A stretch of 64,000 nucleotides of DNA from Mugil cephalus (Eukaryota; Chordata; Actinopteri; Mugiliformes; Mugilidae), in NCBI RefSeq assembly GCF_022458985.1, contig NC_061770.1, positions 35,135,599 to 35,199,598 of the forward strand, in the 5' to 3' direction. The position numbers were made by a program, and so were the translations under genes. A model generated the notes under the pieces. The model did no database searches, was not told the origin of the DNA, and saw only the letters and a program-made list of their open reading frames with translations. Of the stretch, positions 1-11,752 are shown one piece after another; position 1 is the stretch's first letter; the number at the start of each line of letters is the position of its first letter.

Positions 1-694
1 TAGAGATACTGAGTGGGACCTAAATATAATAGGAGGGTTAAAATGGAACAAAATGTATTTATTTATTCATTTATTTATTTTTAATGTTTATGTTTTTATT
101 CAGTTTATTTTCTGTTTTTTATTTATTTATTTTTTTTAGTTTCATTTATTAAGTTTAATTTTGGCCAAGAAATTGTGATTAACCTGATAATAATTCTACA
201 CATGTGATTTAGTTTAGTGCTCAGCAAGTACAGAAAAATTTGACGTTGAATAATAATAACAGAGCATGTTTATGCCAAGTGTTGAGATCATTGTTAAAGA
301 TCTGATATATCAACACAGTAAAATCTATTTAAAAAAAAAAAACAAAAAAAAAACAAAACAAAAAACAAAATCATAAAGGATACAAAAGTGAAATGAGTTG
401 ATTTTTCTAATTCTAATTTTTTTTTTGTCCATCTTCCTCTGTGACAAGAATGTAGAGACATTATTATATCGTGATGAAAACATAAAAAGGGTTAGGACTA
501 ACGCACATTGAAGCTGTCAAACACTGAAGCTAACAGACAAATTAAATCTATAATTAGAATATTTAGCCAAAATAAACCTGTACACTGGCTTCCCAGCTGC
601 ATCCAGACTGTCCAAGTTATGCACGGGTATGAATATTGCACGGCATCTGCTCTGCAGCTTTTAAATGACTGCTTCTTTTTCGCAATCTTCACAG
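1..694. other. AT-rich flank upstream of the first recognised exon
   Basis: AT-rich sequence with A- and T-runs (around 60-150 and 330-370). I find no exon that reads like a signal peptide or like the short second exon of Eph genes. The pyrimidine-rich stretch at about 670-694, ending in AG, is the acceptor of the first exon I can read. The start codon, signal peptide and promoter of the receptor kinase gene are therefore missing from my model and probably lie before this window. Confidence 0.6.
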
Positions 695-3600
695 TGGGTT
701 GACATGCGGATGACGGTGGGCACTCAGGCCTCTGTGCCTGTGCTCCAAGCTTGTGCTGAAAGAAGAACGAGGACTTTTCTAAGCTCCTGGATGGAGCGTG
801 GAGACGCCAACTATCTCCTCATGGATGTTGCGTTTGCTCTGGAAGAGGAGCCCTCCGGTGAGGACAGCCCTCTGCAAGTTCACCTTTTCAACTCAGACAC
901 CTCCATCACAAGATTTCGCGACGGCTGGAAAGTCCTGGACCTGCGGACTTCCAAACCATTCCCAAGCAACTTCAAACCGAGCCAAATACCTGACTATCTG
1001 AATCGCAGCGTGGCGCTGAGCTTGGGCTCGGTCACCCACAGAGGATTTCATCTGGCCTTCTCCTACTCAGGAACATGCGCATTGTTAACCTCCATCAGGC
1101 TGTACTACAGGAGGTGCCCCGGCATCGTATCTAATCTGGTCTCATTCGGAGGAACAGTGGCTGGATCGGGGACCCTCCAGGGTTCTTGTGTGGAGGGAGC
1201 TGTGGAGGTTTCTCCTCCTTTTAGGCAGTGTGGTGTAGATGGAGTGTGGGGGCCACTGGAGGGGATGTGCACCTGCAAACCTGGGCATGAAGAAGTGGAG
1301 AACGCATGTCAAGGTACGGAAATAAAAGGAGCTGTTTCCCCTGCATGGATTTAATATATTAGCAAATATATTAAACTGAATGTGAAGTGGGCGGGAGTTG
1401 GACCAAACTAAAAAATTATGCACAGTGGTCACTCTTCAAAAGCTGGTTTGTGTATATGTGCGGGTGTTGTAAGTGCCACCGATTGTGCTCTGGCTCTGTT
1501 TCCCTTTCCTTGTAATCAGTGGAGGTAGAGCAGAGTGTAGTGTTAATTTAGCAAAAGCACGAGTGAGTCTGGAGGAAGTGTGGGCGGGGCATCAATATCA
1601 TGGCTCCGCCCTCTGACCGTACTGATCAGACTCTGGCTCCAAACTGACAAGATGGCAACGCTCAAATTCTGCAGAAAATACTGCAATGTTCACCAATGCA
1701 ACGCAGTAGAGACGTGTTTAGTCCATATTTATATACAGTCTATACTGTACTCAACAGAAACTAACATGACTCATGTCAGTTAACAACCAGATACATATCT
1801 GCCTCACAATAATGTGACTCCAAAACATTGAGTCATGCTGGAACTTTTTTTTTTTTCCAGTAAGCAGCTGGCAACTTGTTGAGAGATGAGGTGATCTAGT
1901 TTTTTGCTGATGCGTTTGGTATAAATATTTACATCCTGTCCTTCTTCCCATTAAGAAAGCTCATCACTTTCACATCCTCTTCCCCATAATCCTGTTCCTC
2001 CTCTCTAAGACTAACACAGTCTTATTTTTGGAGTCTGTCATTGCTCAACAGATATTATTCACAGCCTCACGTCTGAGTTTTGATGGGCTATATGTGTCAT
2101 TAATCCCATGACACACAAAGTTTATGGAGCCAATCATATACATATATATATACACACACACAAATCGAATATTGATAGAGATAGACAGATAAGCCTAGTC
2201 TGTGTTTCAAGTTTTATTTTTTTTTACTTTTTTTGTTGAAAGTCAAGTTCATAAGGAGTTAAATCAATTGCTTGCGTTACATCAAAATGAATCTGCTTCC
2301 ACAGGTCGAGCATTGTTCATAGTGATGCATGGTAATGGAAAAGGCAGATTTTGACAGCAGCTCAAGTCTACAAAATAATTAAATAACAACTTAAAAGCAA
2401 AAGGTTTAGTGCTTGACTTGGATGGTGGTCAATGAGTCCTTTCTACCAAATGTAGTAATACAAAAACAATTCACTGTTCCCGTGTCTCCAGCCTGCAGGA
2501 TTGGCTACTACAAGGCATCCAATCAGAGTGGAGGATGCCGGCTGTGCCCAGTGAACACCAGGACCCGTGGGGAGGGATCAGAGAGCTGTGAATGTGTCCA
2601 GGGTTTCAGCCGCCTGCAAACTGACCCCGATCACCTCGGTTGCACCAGTAAGAAGGAAGTGAATGTGATTCTGTAATGCAGCATTTATTTTGAGTTTTGA
2701 AATCATGGGAAAATGCACAGCACCATCTAATAAAAACAATAAACCCCACCAACCCCACCCAGCCTCTGACCAACACATTGCCTTCAAGGCTAAGTATCAG
2801 GTGTCAGCTAAGACACACCATACACAGCATGGATGTGATTCTGGATTAAACTGTACATGCTAAAGGCGCCACCCACTGGTGGTAGAGGGAAAGACAGAAT
2901 TTTATTTGCATTTTTTGGTATTTCTGCATGAAAAATAACTCAAACCCAGAACAAATGAAACTAAAATATAATGATTTTCTGTTTGTCTGTTGAAGGAAAT
3001 TAATCATTTGCACATATCTGTGAAGTGTAAAAGTAAATAAACACTTACTTTCAGCAGCATTGACAGCAGCTAAAGAGAGAACCTCTTCAGTTGTGAGATG
3101 TTGGTTTCCTCTCATCAACTGATGCTTCAGGTCCTTCCACAACATTTCTGTTGGGTTAAGGTCAGGACTTTGAGCTGTTCCTAAACATTCATCTGGATTT
3201 TCTTAAACCGTTCTTCTGGAGAACCACTTGTGTTCTTGGGTTTGTTGATGCATGACCCAGTTTCTGTCCTTCCTTCCTTGGACACATCGACACATATCCT
3301 AATATTTTCTTTTAGAGTTCACTGGTAGAGTTCAGAATTCATTGGTCCATCAATAATGACCAGATGCAGCAGAACAGGCCCAAACCAGGACACCAGCGCC
3401 CCCATGTTTCATGGCGGGATGAGGTTCTGATGCTGGAACATGACGATGCTGAAACATTTAAACCAAACTGTTCTACTCTGGTCTCATCTGTCCACTAAAC
3501 ATTGTCCCAAATGTTCTTTGTGGACAGAGAGCAGTGTCTTTGGTTGTTGAGTGGATTCATCAACATTAACATCAGCCAATGAGAGAGAGGCCTTTAGCTG

Positions 3601-6600
3601 CTTAGAAGTTCCCCTGGGTTCCTCTGGTTCCTCTCACACTATGATGGAGTGATGTTTGTTGGTGGACCACTCCTGTGGAGGGGAACAGTCGTCTTCAACC
3701 TGTCTGACTCTCTGTGGATTATTTGTGGCTTCCAGACTCTTTAGAGATGGTTTTGGAAACTTTTCCAGCCTGATGAGCAACAACAAATCTTTTTCTGAGC
3801 TCCTCAGATCAAAGTTCCTTTGTCTGTTGCCATCATTCACTTCAACATGTCCTGTGAAGATCAGACTGAGACAAATATTTGTTTTCCTTCAATAAAATTA
3901 ACTTCTGATCCTAGAGATGTACCTCACTGACATGTAATATTGGCTCATTTTCCTGAATAAACAAATACCAAGGCATAACATTTGATTTTCATTAGTTTGA
4001 TTTAATTTTCTTTGTCTTCTATGAGGTGCTGCTTGGTCGGTTTTTCTAATTCTAGACACGTTTTCTCTTCTCACAGAGCCGCCTTCTGCTCCAGTGAACC
4101 TAACAACCCACCACCTCAACGATTCTGTGCTGACGGTGACGTGGGACCCTCCTCACGACACTGGAGGCCGACCTGAGGTGAAGTATCGGGTCACATGTGA
4201 GAAGGCGGCAAGCTCTGGCAGGAAGTGGGAGGCGTGCGGGGACGTGTTTTTCCTTCCGGAGTGGCTAACCAACACATCAGTCAGCATCACGGGTCTGAAC
4301 CCACAGCTCGACTACAGGCTCTCAGTGCAAGCCTGGAACGACATTTCCACCCTGCAGGGGGCGCCACATTCATCCACCGCTACTGTTACCATTCAGAGAT
4401 GTATGTAAGCGTAAAGACAAAACGAACAAACAAGAAGTGACGTCATGTCTGAGCCTCTGTTGTGTTTCTTCCAGGGAAGGTTCCTCCTGTGGTGACCTCC
4501 ATGACCCCAGGCCTAAACACCTCTGGTCACGACCCAACCCATGCTCCTCATCGCGGGAGTCGCTCCCCGTCCGCGTGGCTCACGGTCGGTGCTTTGTTCA
4601 TTAGTCTCATGCTTGTGGCCGTATTCCTTATCGCATCTTACGTCCACTGCCGGAACCGCAACAAACGCAGGTAAAGAGGCCTCCAGCTTCTCTGTCTTCA
4701 TCCCGACTGATGCTCTTGTCATTATATTTTTGTCTTTGGGGATACAGATTAGTTTTAGCTTCACAAGCACCAGTAACTAAATACGTACTTCGTTAAAATT
4801 TTTATAAAATTCATATGTACAGTAGATTCTTTGTTAACATCAGGAATTATGAAAGCATAATTAGGCTCAGACACATGTAAAAAAAAAAAAAAAAACACTC
4901 TTGAAAATTACTAGTAAAAAAGTCAAATGTGTAAAATTAAAAAATGAGACTTCATTTAAAAATGTATCTAATTAATTAGAGGCTTTGTGATGAATTAATC
5001 TTGATTAATCGCATTTTAATCGCATACCTATATTTTTTCCAATTTTTCTTTTTTCAAATTTAAATGGATTTTAGTGGATGGCTAAATTTAAATAATAGCC
5101 ACAGACAAGAATATTTGAAACTCAAGCTCTTTTAATGACTCCGTAACACATTTCAATAATAAAAAAAAAAAGTAAAAAGTAAAAATAAATAAATAGGAAA
5201 TATCCCTGGCCAAAATTGAACGGACCTAAAGTAAAAGTGCCATTTTAAGTACTTCAAGTACTTTTTCAAAACAGTATTGACTTTAAATGGTAGAACAGCT
5301 CTGGTGGGAAACTGTGATCAAATGTGTTGTAATTAATTAATCATAATTAATGCGTTAAAGTCACACCCCTAAAAAAATATATACAAATAAAAATTAATAA
5401 ATGAAAATAAAATAAAATTATAGTATAAGCCAAGGCGATAATAATGAACTGCTGATTTCTTACAGGATGGACCAACCACTTTTGGTGGGCGATCCTGTTA
5501 TTTCTTATCGACAGCTACTAGGGTCAGATGCTGCAGCCCAGCCCGAAGGTAAGATTCATTTTCCCTGGGAGTGGGTGGATCAAACAGCTTCTTTTTTTAC
5601 TCTGACTATAGTTTCTCCTCCTTTGTGATTGTCCTAAACAACACCAGGTTTTAGGTATACAAAAAAAAAAAAGGGTGACTTATCTTCCAAGATTGGAGCT
5701 TGGCAACAGACGAGACAGGGGCATAGTCAAATCACCAACTGGATAGAAATGATGCACAAAAAGGGAGATCTTATTTGTTTTCCATGTGCTTCAGAGCCAG
5801 AGGGGGTTCTCCAGCTGTTGGGAGTACTCAGCGACCAGTTGCTGGACAGTCTGAGGGATGTCCTGGTTGAGAGACACCAGCTGACCCTGGGCAAGGAGCT
5901 GGGCAAAGGTCTGTTTAAAGGGTTCACAACAAAAATACTAATAGATGAACTTGATAAAGCAGCCCAGGATCAAAGATACTGGACTAACTTGATGATTACA
6001 CATAACAAGGGGCAATTCTAAACACTACTCACCAAATTAAAACCTTTCAACAGCTCTGAGGTGATGGATATAAAGGTAAATCAATGTTTCAATCTTGCGA
6101 CACAGGGGAGTTTGGCTCGGTGTACGAAGGCATCTTTACGCTACAGGAAGGCACTGACATCAGAGTTGCTGTGAAAACCATGAGAGGTTTGTACTGGAGC
6201 TCCAAGCCTTTATCAAAAAAACCTGGCTCTACTACTTCCTATATTTATTTATTCATTCTTTCTCTGTTCTTCTTGTACGTTCAGTCGGGATCCACAGCCA
6301 GCAAGACTTGCACGAGTTCCTGAGAGAGGCGGAGATCATGAAGAACTTTGATCATAAAAATGTTGTGGGGCTGCTGGGTAAGTGTTAAAGCTAAAACCCT
6401 GCAGGTCTAACACAGATGGACAGGCAACCATTCACACTCACACCTACGTCCAATTTAGAACATGCAAATTCCACATAGAAAGGCTTTGAATGGATACTTC
6501 AATTGAGTTATCTCTGCGCAGCTGCAGCAACTGTATGAGAGAGTGTTTTGTTTTTTGTTGCAGGGGTCACCTTACAGAGAGAGGAGGACTCTACTCTGCC

Positions 6601-9600
6601 GGTACCTTTGGTCATACTTCCCTTCTTGAAGCATGGAGACCTGCGGCGCTTCCTCATTGCTACCCGCTACGGTGATGTTCCTATGGTGAGATGCAGAGTT
6701 GTTCCATGGTGCTTCTAAAGAGCAGCCAATCAGCCACAACATTATGACCACTGACAGGAGAAGTAATTAAAATTTAAACCGTCTTGTGACAATTCAACGT
6801 TCTGCTGGCAAACGTTTGGACCTGGCATTCATTCATTCCTACAGATGTTACTTGGACATTTAGTACTCACCTAGACCCGACCAGACACCCCCACCCCATA
6901 GCAATGAAGACATTGCTGCGTGTGTTGGATTTAACCTTCCTTGGCCCTCCTCGAATGTTTCTATGTCACATAATTTGATATAAATGTGGTCTACTGCGCA
7001 TTGATTCTGCAAAGAAGACCATGCACCGCCCTAGACCAGACCACTCTATAGTAATGACACTCCTTGATGGTAGCAGCCATCCTCAACAGGATGCAGCCAC
7101 AAAAACACTTTAGGGACAAGTTGCTTGAGGTGACAAAGTAAATAGGAATTATGGAAATTAACAAAATGAACAGCTCCTTCTCAAAACCTTAGGGTCCCAC
7201 CAAAGATCACACCAGAATAATCAGAATCCCCCCACTGTGGAGTATGACAACAACAAAAACACAAACAAAGGGGATCTGAGTCCCACTAAACAAAAGAGCA
7301 AACTCAAAAGATGTGGTCCAGGCCGTTAACCCTAATGCCGTTGCAGCAGAAGTCCCGGCATTTATAGCGATGTATCATCCAAGGGCAAGAATTGGCCAGA
7401 GTTCGGCCAATAAGATCAGCAGCAGGTTGAGCTCCAATCGGGAGTTTCAGGGGCGGGGTTAAAGGGCCCAGCAGAGTGGAGGCAGGCTGGACCAGGAGGG
7501 AAAGGAGGATCACTGGGAGGAGCAAGGCTGCATCCGTAACAGGTGTTGACCTGGCCTCCGAATTCACTAGATCCCAAACTGATCAAGTATCTGTCGGATG
7601 ATCCTCTAAACCCTTAGGACCCAAAGGCCCCCCACTAACAAAATTCTCTCGCCAGACACCACAGGACACAACTGTTATGTAGGCACAAGGGAGACCTCAA
7701 CAATATCATGTCATAATGTTATGGCTGATTGATTTATGTATTTATCTATATCCACAATAAAAATACGTAACCTCAAAGGCTGCTCGGCAAGGAAGAAGCC
7801 ACTGCCCCAAACCCACCACCTTTTCACTGTTTTGGTCACAATGACCCTTCGAATGACAATCCAAAACAAACTGATACAGCATGTATGAATAAGGACAGAT
7901 CGACGTCCTTTAACGGCAGCTTGGTGAGAAAAACAATTCACAAACCATTAAGGCGTGCATATGTCTGTGAAGGTTCTCGTTGATGCAGGTCATGGTTTAT
8001 CTCCAAAGGCGTTTAAAAAAGGCAACTTTTTGAGGAGACGTTTCATCCGAGTAGCTTGTTCAGCTCCAAGGGACTGGTGATAAGTTCAAATAAATATTAA
8101 ATAACTATATATGTGGGTAAAAAAAAACCATCAGAAACTTGCTTGACTTGTTTCTATAGGAACCAGAAACTGGTGCAACTAATTCTAAATTAACAGCTAA
8201 ACCAGTCTTTTAGAAGCGTCTCCTCTAAACTCTATAAGACTAGTTGCCTTTTTTTTAAACTCCCTTTCGGATTTAAGTGTGCAGAGCGTGCAGGGGTGTA
8301 AGTCTAACACATATTCGCGGCCTCTCTTCCAGTTCGTGCCCCATCAGACCCTCCTGCGCTTCATGATAGACATCGCGATGGGGATGGACTATCTGAGCTC
8401 CAACGGGTTCCTGCACAGAGACTTGGCTGCACGTAACTGCATGTGAGAAAACCAAAGACTCCTTGTTCTTTATGACTGCGTCTCTGTGCCTCGGCTATTA
8501 GTATTCAAACATGGCTCGTAGCTGGGGAGGAAGCTGCTTATAGCGTCTCTGAGACCCAGACTGAAGGCCTCCCACTAGACTGTGTCAAGAAATATTACAA
8601 CACATATTCTATGCTTTCATCTGTTTCTTTTCTTTCTTTCTTTGCCCAGGTTGGGTGATGATCTCAGGGTGTGCGTTGCTGACTTTGGCCTCTCCAAGAA
8701 AATCTACAGCAGCAACTACTACCGACAGAAAATAGCCATCCGTGTGCCCATCAAGTGGATGTCCATGGAGAGTCTGTCCGAGTCCATTTACACCACCAAG
8801 AGTGATGTGGTGAGTTTGTGTTTTGAATTCGTAGGACAGACATGAGTACATTTACTTTAAAGCTGATCTCATGTTCCTGTTGCCTCAGTGGTCGTTTGGA
8901 GTGACCATGTGGGAGATTGTTTCCCGGGGGAGGACGCCTTATCCTGGGGTCTCCAATCACGAACTTCTGGACCTGCTGCTGTCTGGACACCGGCTGAAAC
9001 CACCCGAGGACTGTGATCAGAAACTGTGAGTTCCTGTGAATATTTAGGGACATTTCTTATTTGATGTGAGAGATTTACTTGATATATAAACCAATCAGCC
9101 ACAACATTATGACCACCGGCATGAGCTAAGTAAATAACATTAAAGCCATACACTGTTCTGTTGGGAAACTTTTGGACCTGGCATTAATTCGTTGGTGTGG
9201 ATGTTACTTAGACATAACAATGACTCTCCTTAATGGCAGTAACCAACAAAAACGGTTTAGGAACAACTCACAAAAAACATCAAAAACAGCACAAGGTGTT
9301 GACCTGGCCTCCAGATTCACTAGATCCCAAACTGATCAAGTATCTGTGGGAAGATCCACCATAGAGGCCCCTCCCCTCAACCCACAAATATTAACTTTTT
9401 TGTGCAAAAGTAGGGTGGATGTGCAACTGATGTAAACATAAACATACCTGACATAAACGTACATACATGCACTGTCAGCTTCTCTAATGCTAATATTGCA
9501 GCGTGCGTCTGGGATTTCATCTGGGGACAGAGTCAGAATGTGATTGGCTCAGCAGCGATGGGGGCGGGGCCTACTGTGGTGCAGGAGGCTCAGATTGACG

Positions 9601-10475
9601 GGCCCAGTGAGGCGTTCTGTGTGAAACTGTGCTCTGTTGAGACAGGTCCTGTATCACTGAATGAGTGAAGAGCTGCCATTTATCCCTCTACTAAAATGTG
9701 TTGGATTCATGTTAATGTGTATTAAAAGAAATCTAAATTTATGGGGGAAAATTGTGGGACAAATTTAAAAAAAATATATAGAATATATGACTAATCAACC
9801 AAAGATTGCACAACCCACTTGCAGTACCTCCACGGGCCCCCTAGGGGTCATGGACCCCCTGTTGAAGACCTAATGTCTACTGGTTATATTAAATGGTAAA
9901 TGGTCTTGTTTTTATTTAGAGCTTTTCTACTATAAATCCTCTCTATTAGCTGCATTTAATGAAAACATCAACCAATGCTGCAGATGCATCCATAGTTATT
10001 ATAAAGGTTAATTCAAAAATGTTCATTCCTTGATGAGTCACAACTGTTTTGGAGGCACACAATATTAGGAAAGGTGGTCATAATGTTATGCCTGATCGGT
10101 GTACGTAGAAATGCAAACTCTAAACCGACTCTACATCTCACCCCCGAACACAGTTATGAAGTCATGAGGAGCTGCTGGGACAGGGATCCGGCCCGGAGGC
10201 CTGACTTCAGGGCGCTAGCCGAAACCCTGAGAGGCCTTTTGTCCGAGCTGCCGGTCCTGGAGCCGAGCGAAGAGGCCAATTACATCAACCAGGGCCTGGA
10301 GGTCCTCACTCACTCTTCTCCTTCTCCTGCCTCTCAAGAGCAGCAGGCAGATTCTGGCGGACGATGGGAGAACGTCTACCTGCCTTCTCCCGTGGGAGCG
10401 GCTGCAGCCAGAGTCGAGGATACGGAAACAGAGGACGGTTACCTTAAGAGTGGTGTCTGCTCAGTAGATAAGTGA
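695..10475 (+). CDS. Chimeric receptor tyrosine kinase: Eph-like ectodomain joined to a TAM-like kinase (5' partial)
   Basis: Thirteen exons join in frame: 695-1313, 2492-2647, 4077-4400, 4475-4670, 5466-5548, 5795-5908, 6106-6186, 6285-6377, 6564-6685, 8333-8442, 8650-8809, 8889-9025, 10154-10475. They give 838 codons plus stop; the start is missing. Residues here are counted from the first readable codon. About 1-190 is an ephrin-binding domain ([20 protein letters not shown]). About 191-258 is the Eph cysteine-rich module ([15 protein letters not shown]); its 156-base exon in phase 1-1 is of Eph type. 259-366 is one fibronectin III domain starting PPSAPVNL; Eph receptors normally have two. 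401-423 is the membrane segment. The juxtamembrane [15 protein letters not shown] and the kinase are TAM-like: glycine loop G496-V503, K521, HRDLAARN 624-631, DFG 644-646, activation-loop Y652/Y656/Y657, KWMSMESL, then [11 protein letters not shown] and [15 protein letters not shown]. All catalytic residues are present. There is no SAM domain or Eph tail; the C-terminal tail carries YINQ, VYLP and DGYLK tyrosine sites. The role (a membrane receptor kinase sensing a cell-surface ligand) is inferred. Confidence 0.88.
2866..3900 (-). mobile_element. Tc1/mariner-like transposase remnant in an intron
   Basis: Read on the minus strand, this stretch carries Tc1-type transposase landmarks in order, but in different frames and separated by stops. 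These are a [17 protein letters not shown] block near 3460-3500, a [21 protein letters not shown] block near 3370-3415, and a C-terminal [18 protein letters not shown] block near 3105-3170. The last part remains open from 3145 down to 2846. It is a decayed copy lying in the intron between the cysteine-rich and fibronectin exons of the receptor kinase. Ends were not defined by terminal repeats, so the limits are approximate. Confidence 0.7.
6726..7733 (+). mobile_element. TA-type Tc1/mariner-like MITE, copy with internal insertion
   Basis: The left end reads CCAATCAGCCACAACATTAT and the right end is the inverted ATAATGTTATGGCTGATTG. The interior shares blocks with the full copy at 37701-38398, such as CTAGATCCCAAACTGATCAA and the AAACGTTTGGACCTGGCATT block. 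It is about 300 bp longer than the full copy. The extra sequence, roughly 6930-7540, is interrupted by unrelated and duplicated segments, which suggests later insertions. It lies in the kinase intron between exons 6564-6685 and 8333-8442. Confidence 0.75.
7975..8275 (+). repeat. Degenerate dispersed fish repeat (GAGACGTTTCATCC-type)
   Basis: The block around 8030-8070, reading GGAGACGTTTCATCCGAGTA and followed by a TTCAGCTCC-like run, matches a motif I recognise from highly repeated fish sequence. A related inverted fragment (GAAGAAGCTACTTTGATGAA) occurs near 52299. No coding potential. Family assignment is from memory only. Confidence 0.4.
9091..10103 (+). mobile_element. TA-type MITE interrupted by a second repeat, just before the last kinase exon
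   Basis: The left end is CCAATCAGCCACAACATTAT at 9091. The right end, ATAATGTTATGCCTGATCGG followed by TGTA, finishes near 10103. The interior carries the CTAGATCCCAAACTGATCAA block at about 9320. A GC-richer segment at about 9485-9850 splits the element and matches 46430-46840, so it was probably inserted later. The right end lies only about 50 bp upstream of the AG acceptor of the final kinase exon at 10154, so the branch point and pyrimidine tract sit beside transposon DNA. Confidence 0.75.
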
Positions 10476-10700
10476 GATGAAAATCACTGAAAGACGAGAT
10501 TATGACATGTGATTCTCTTCGCGGACGGTTTGTAAGTTGTTGGACGGTGTGGATGTTTTGTTGTGGATGTGTTGGACGGAGTTCTTCTTAAATAGCATGA
10601 GACAGCGAATGAAAGTCTTTATCTGTATATTTGGTACTTTAAACACTGTTACTAGTGAAGGTATGTGTCCATAAAAAGAAATAATAAAATCAATTGTTTA
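10476..10700 (+). other. 3' UTR and polyadenylation signal of the receptor kinase gene
   Basis: The stop codon TGA is at 10473-10475. A canonical AATAAA hexamer occurs at 10683-10688, giving a predicted 3' UTR of about 220-230 bases. The sequence between is AT-rich and non-coding. Confidence 0.7.
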
Positions 10701-11359
10701 TTTTCATAAAGATCACCATGAAACTTCTTAACTGGGTCCTTGGATTTCTTTTATTTTATTTTCTTTTACAAAACACAACCATTACCAGGTAAACCACACC
10801 AAACCGAAAATAAACAATGTAGTTTACAGTGGCCTCTTCTGTAGTGTTATTATAGTGTTTTTATTGTCTTTATTTTTCTGTCTATCTCTGCAGATTAGAC
10901 CGTGTATGAATAATTATAATAATAACGTAATAATAATCCTTATACAGCACTCACAGTCATGTTAAGAGATACACACTTATACATTCTTCATCCATCTGTT
11001 AATGAGCATAGATAATTTTTTTTTGATTTACTGTTACAATATCAATAAAAAATATAGTGTATTTTTAAAAAATTGTGTTTTTTCTTGTTTTCTGAAAACA
11101 TTCAAATACGATTTAGGAAATTATGCTGTTAGACTGACTATATGTGAAAAAAGATATGGACTACAAATCCCAGCACTCGTCTGGTAATGACGATGGCTGC
11201 ATATAAATAATATATATTATGTTTTTATAATAATAAAATAATAATAATCCCAATAGAGTACAGGGAGTTGTGTAAAGACAGTACAATACAGACGGTGTAG
11301 CCGAGAAATGCATAAGGACTACAAATACCAGCACTTCTTTCTCAATCGTCCGTTGGTAA
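10700..11359. other. AT-rich spacer between the receptor kinase gene and rab1b
   Basis: Short intergenic spacer with scattered ATAAT/TTATT runs. Two short similar blocks (ACTACAAATCCCAGCA near 11160 and ACTACAAATACCAGCA near 11318) look like a small direct repeat. I see no supported coding sequence. Confidence 0.5.
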
Positions 11360-11752
11360 TGACACGTCACCCTCCGTCACTTCCGCACCTGCGCAGCCAT
11401 CTTGGACCTTTTAACGAGCAACGGACACAGAGAGAGGGGGGCAGAAAACAGAGTAAAATACTAAAATACACCAACCCGAGTGGATTAAACGAGGGATATG
11501 TCCACGGGAATCAAGTCTATGTGAAGCAATAACAGCCGAACGGAGCAAAAACAACGACCAGGGAGCAGTAAAAGAGACGAGCGAACAACCATTTAAGTGC
11601 CTCGGGATACACGGACGTACAAGTCATCTTTTCTTTTTTTTTCTTTCTCTTTTTTTTTTTTTTTTTGCCGGACTAGGAAGGAAGGAAGGACGGAAGGAAG
11701 GAGCCTATTCGCCGACAGGAATACTAAAAAAAAACACATCTACAGTGAAACC
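11360..11752 (+). promoter_or_regulatory. rab1b: rab1b promoter and 5' UTR region with YY1-type site
   Basis: GCGCAGCCATCTTGGACC contains GCCATCTTGG at 11396-11405, the consensus of YY1 sites that often lie near starts of TATA-less housekeeping genes. CpGs are more frequent here than in the flanks. A long T/C tract (11631-11666) and a GGAAGGAAGG purine tract (11680-11702) precede the start codon and probably lie in the 5' UTR. The exact start of transcription cannot be read from sequence. Confidence 0.55.
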
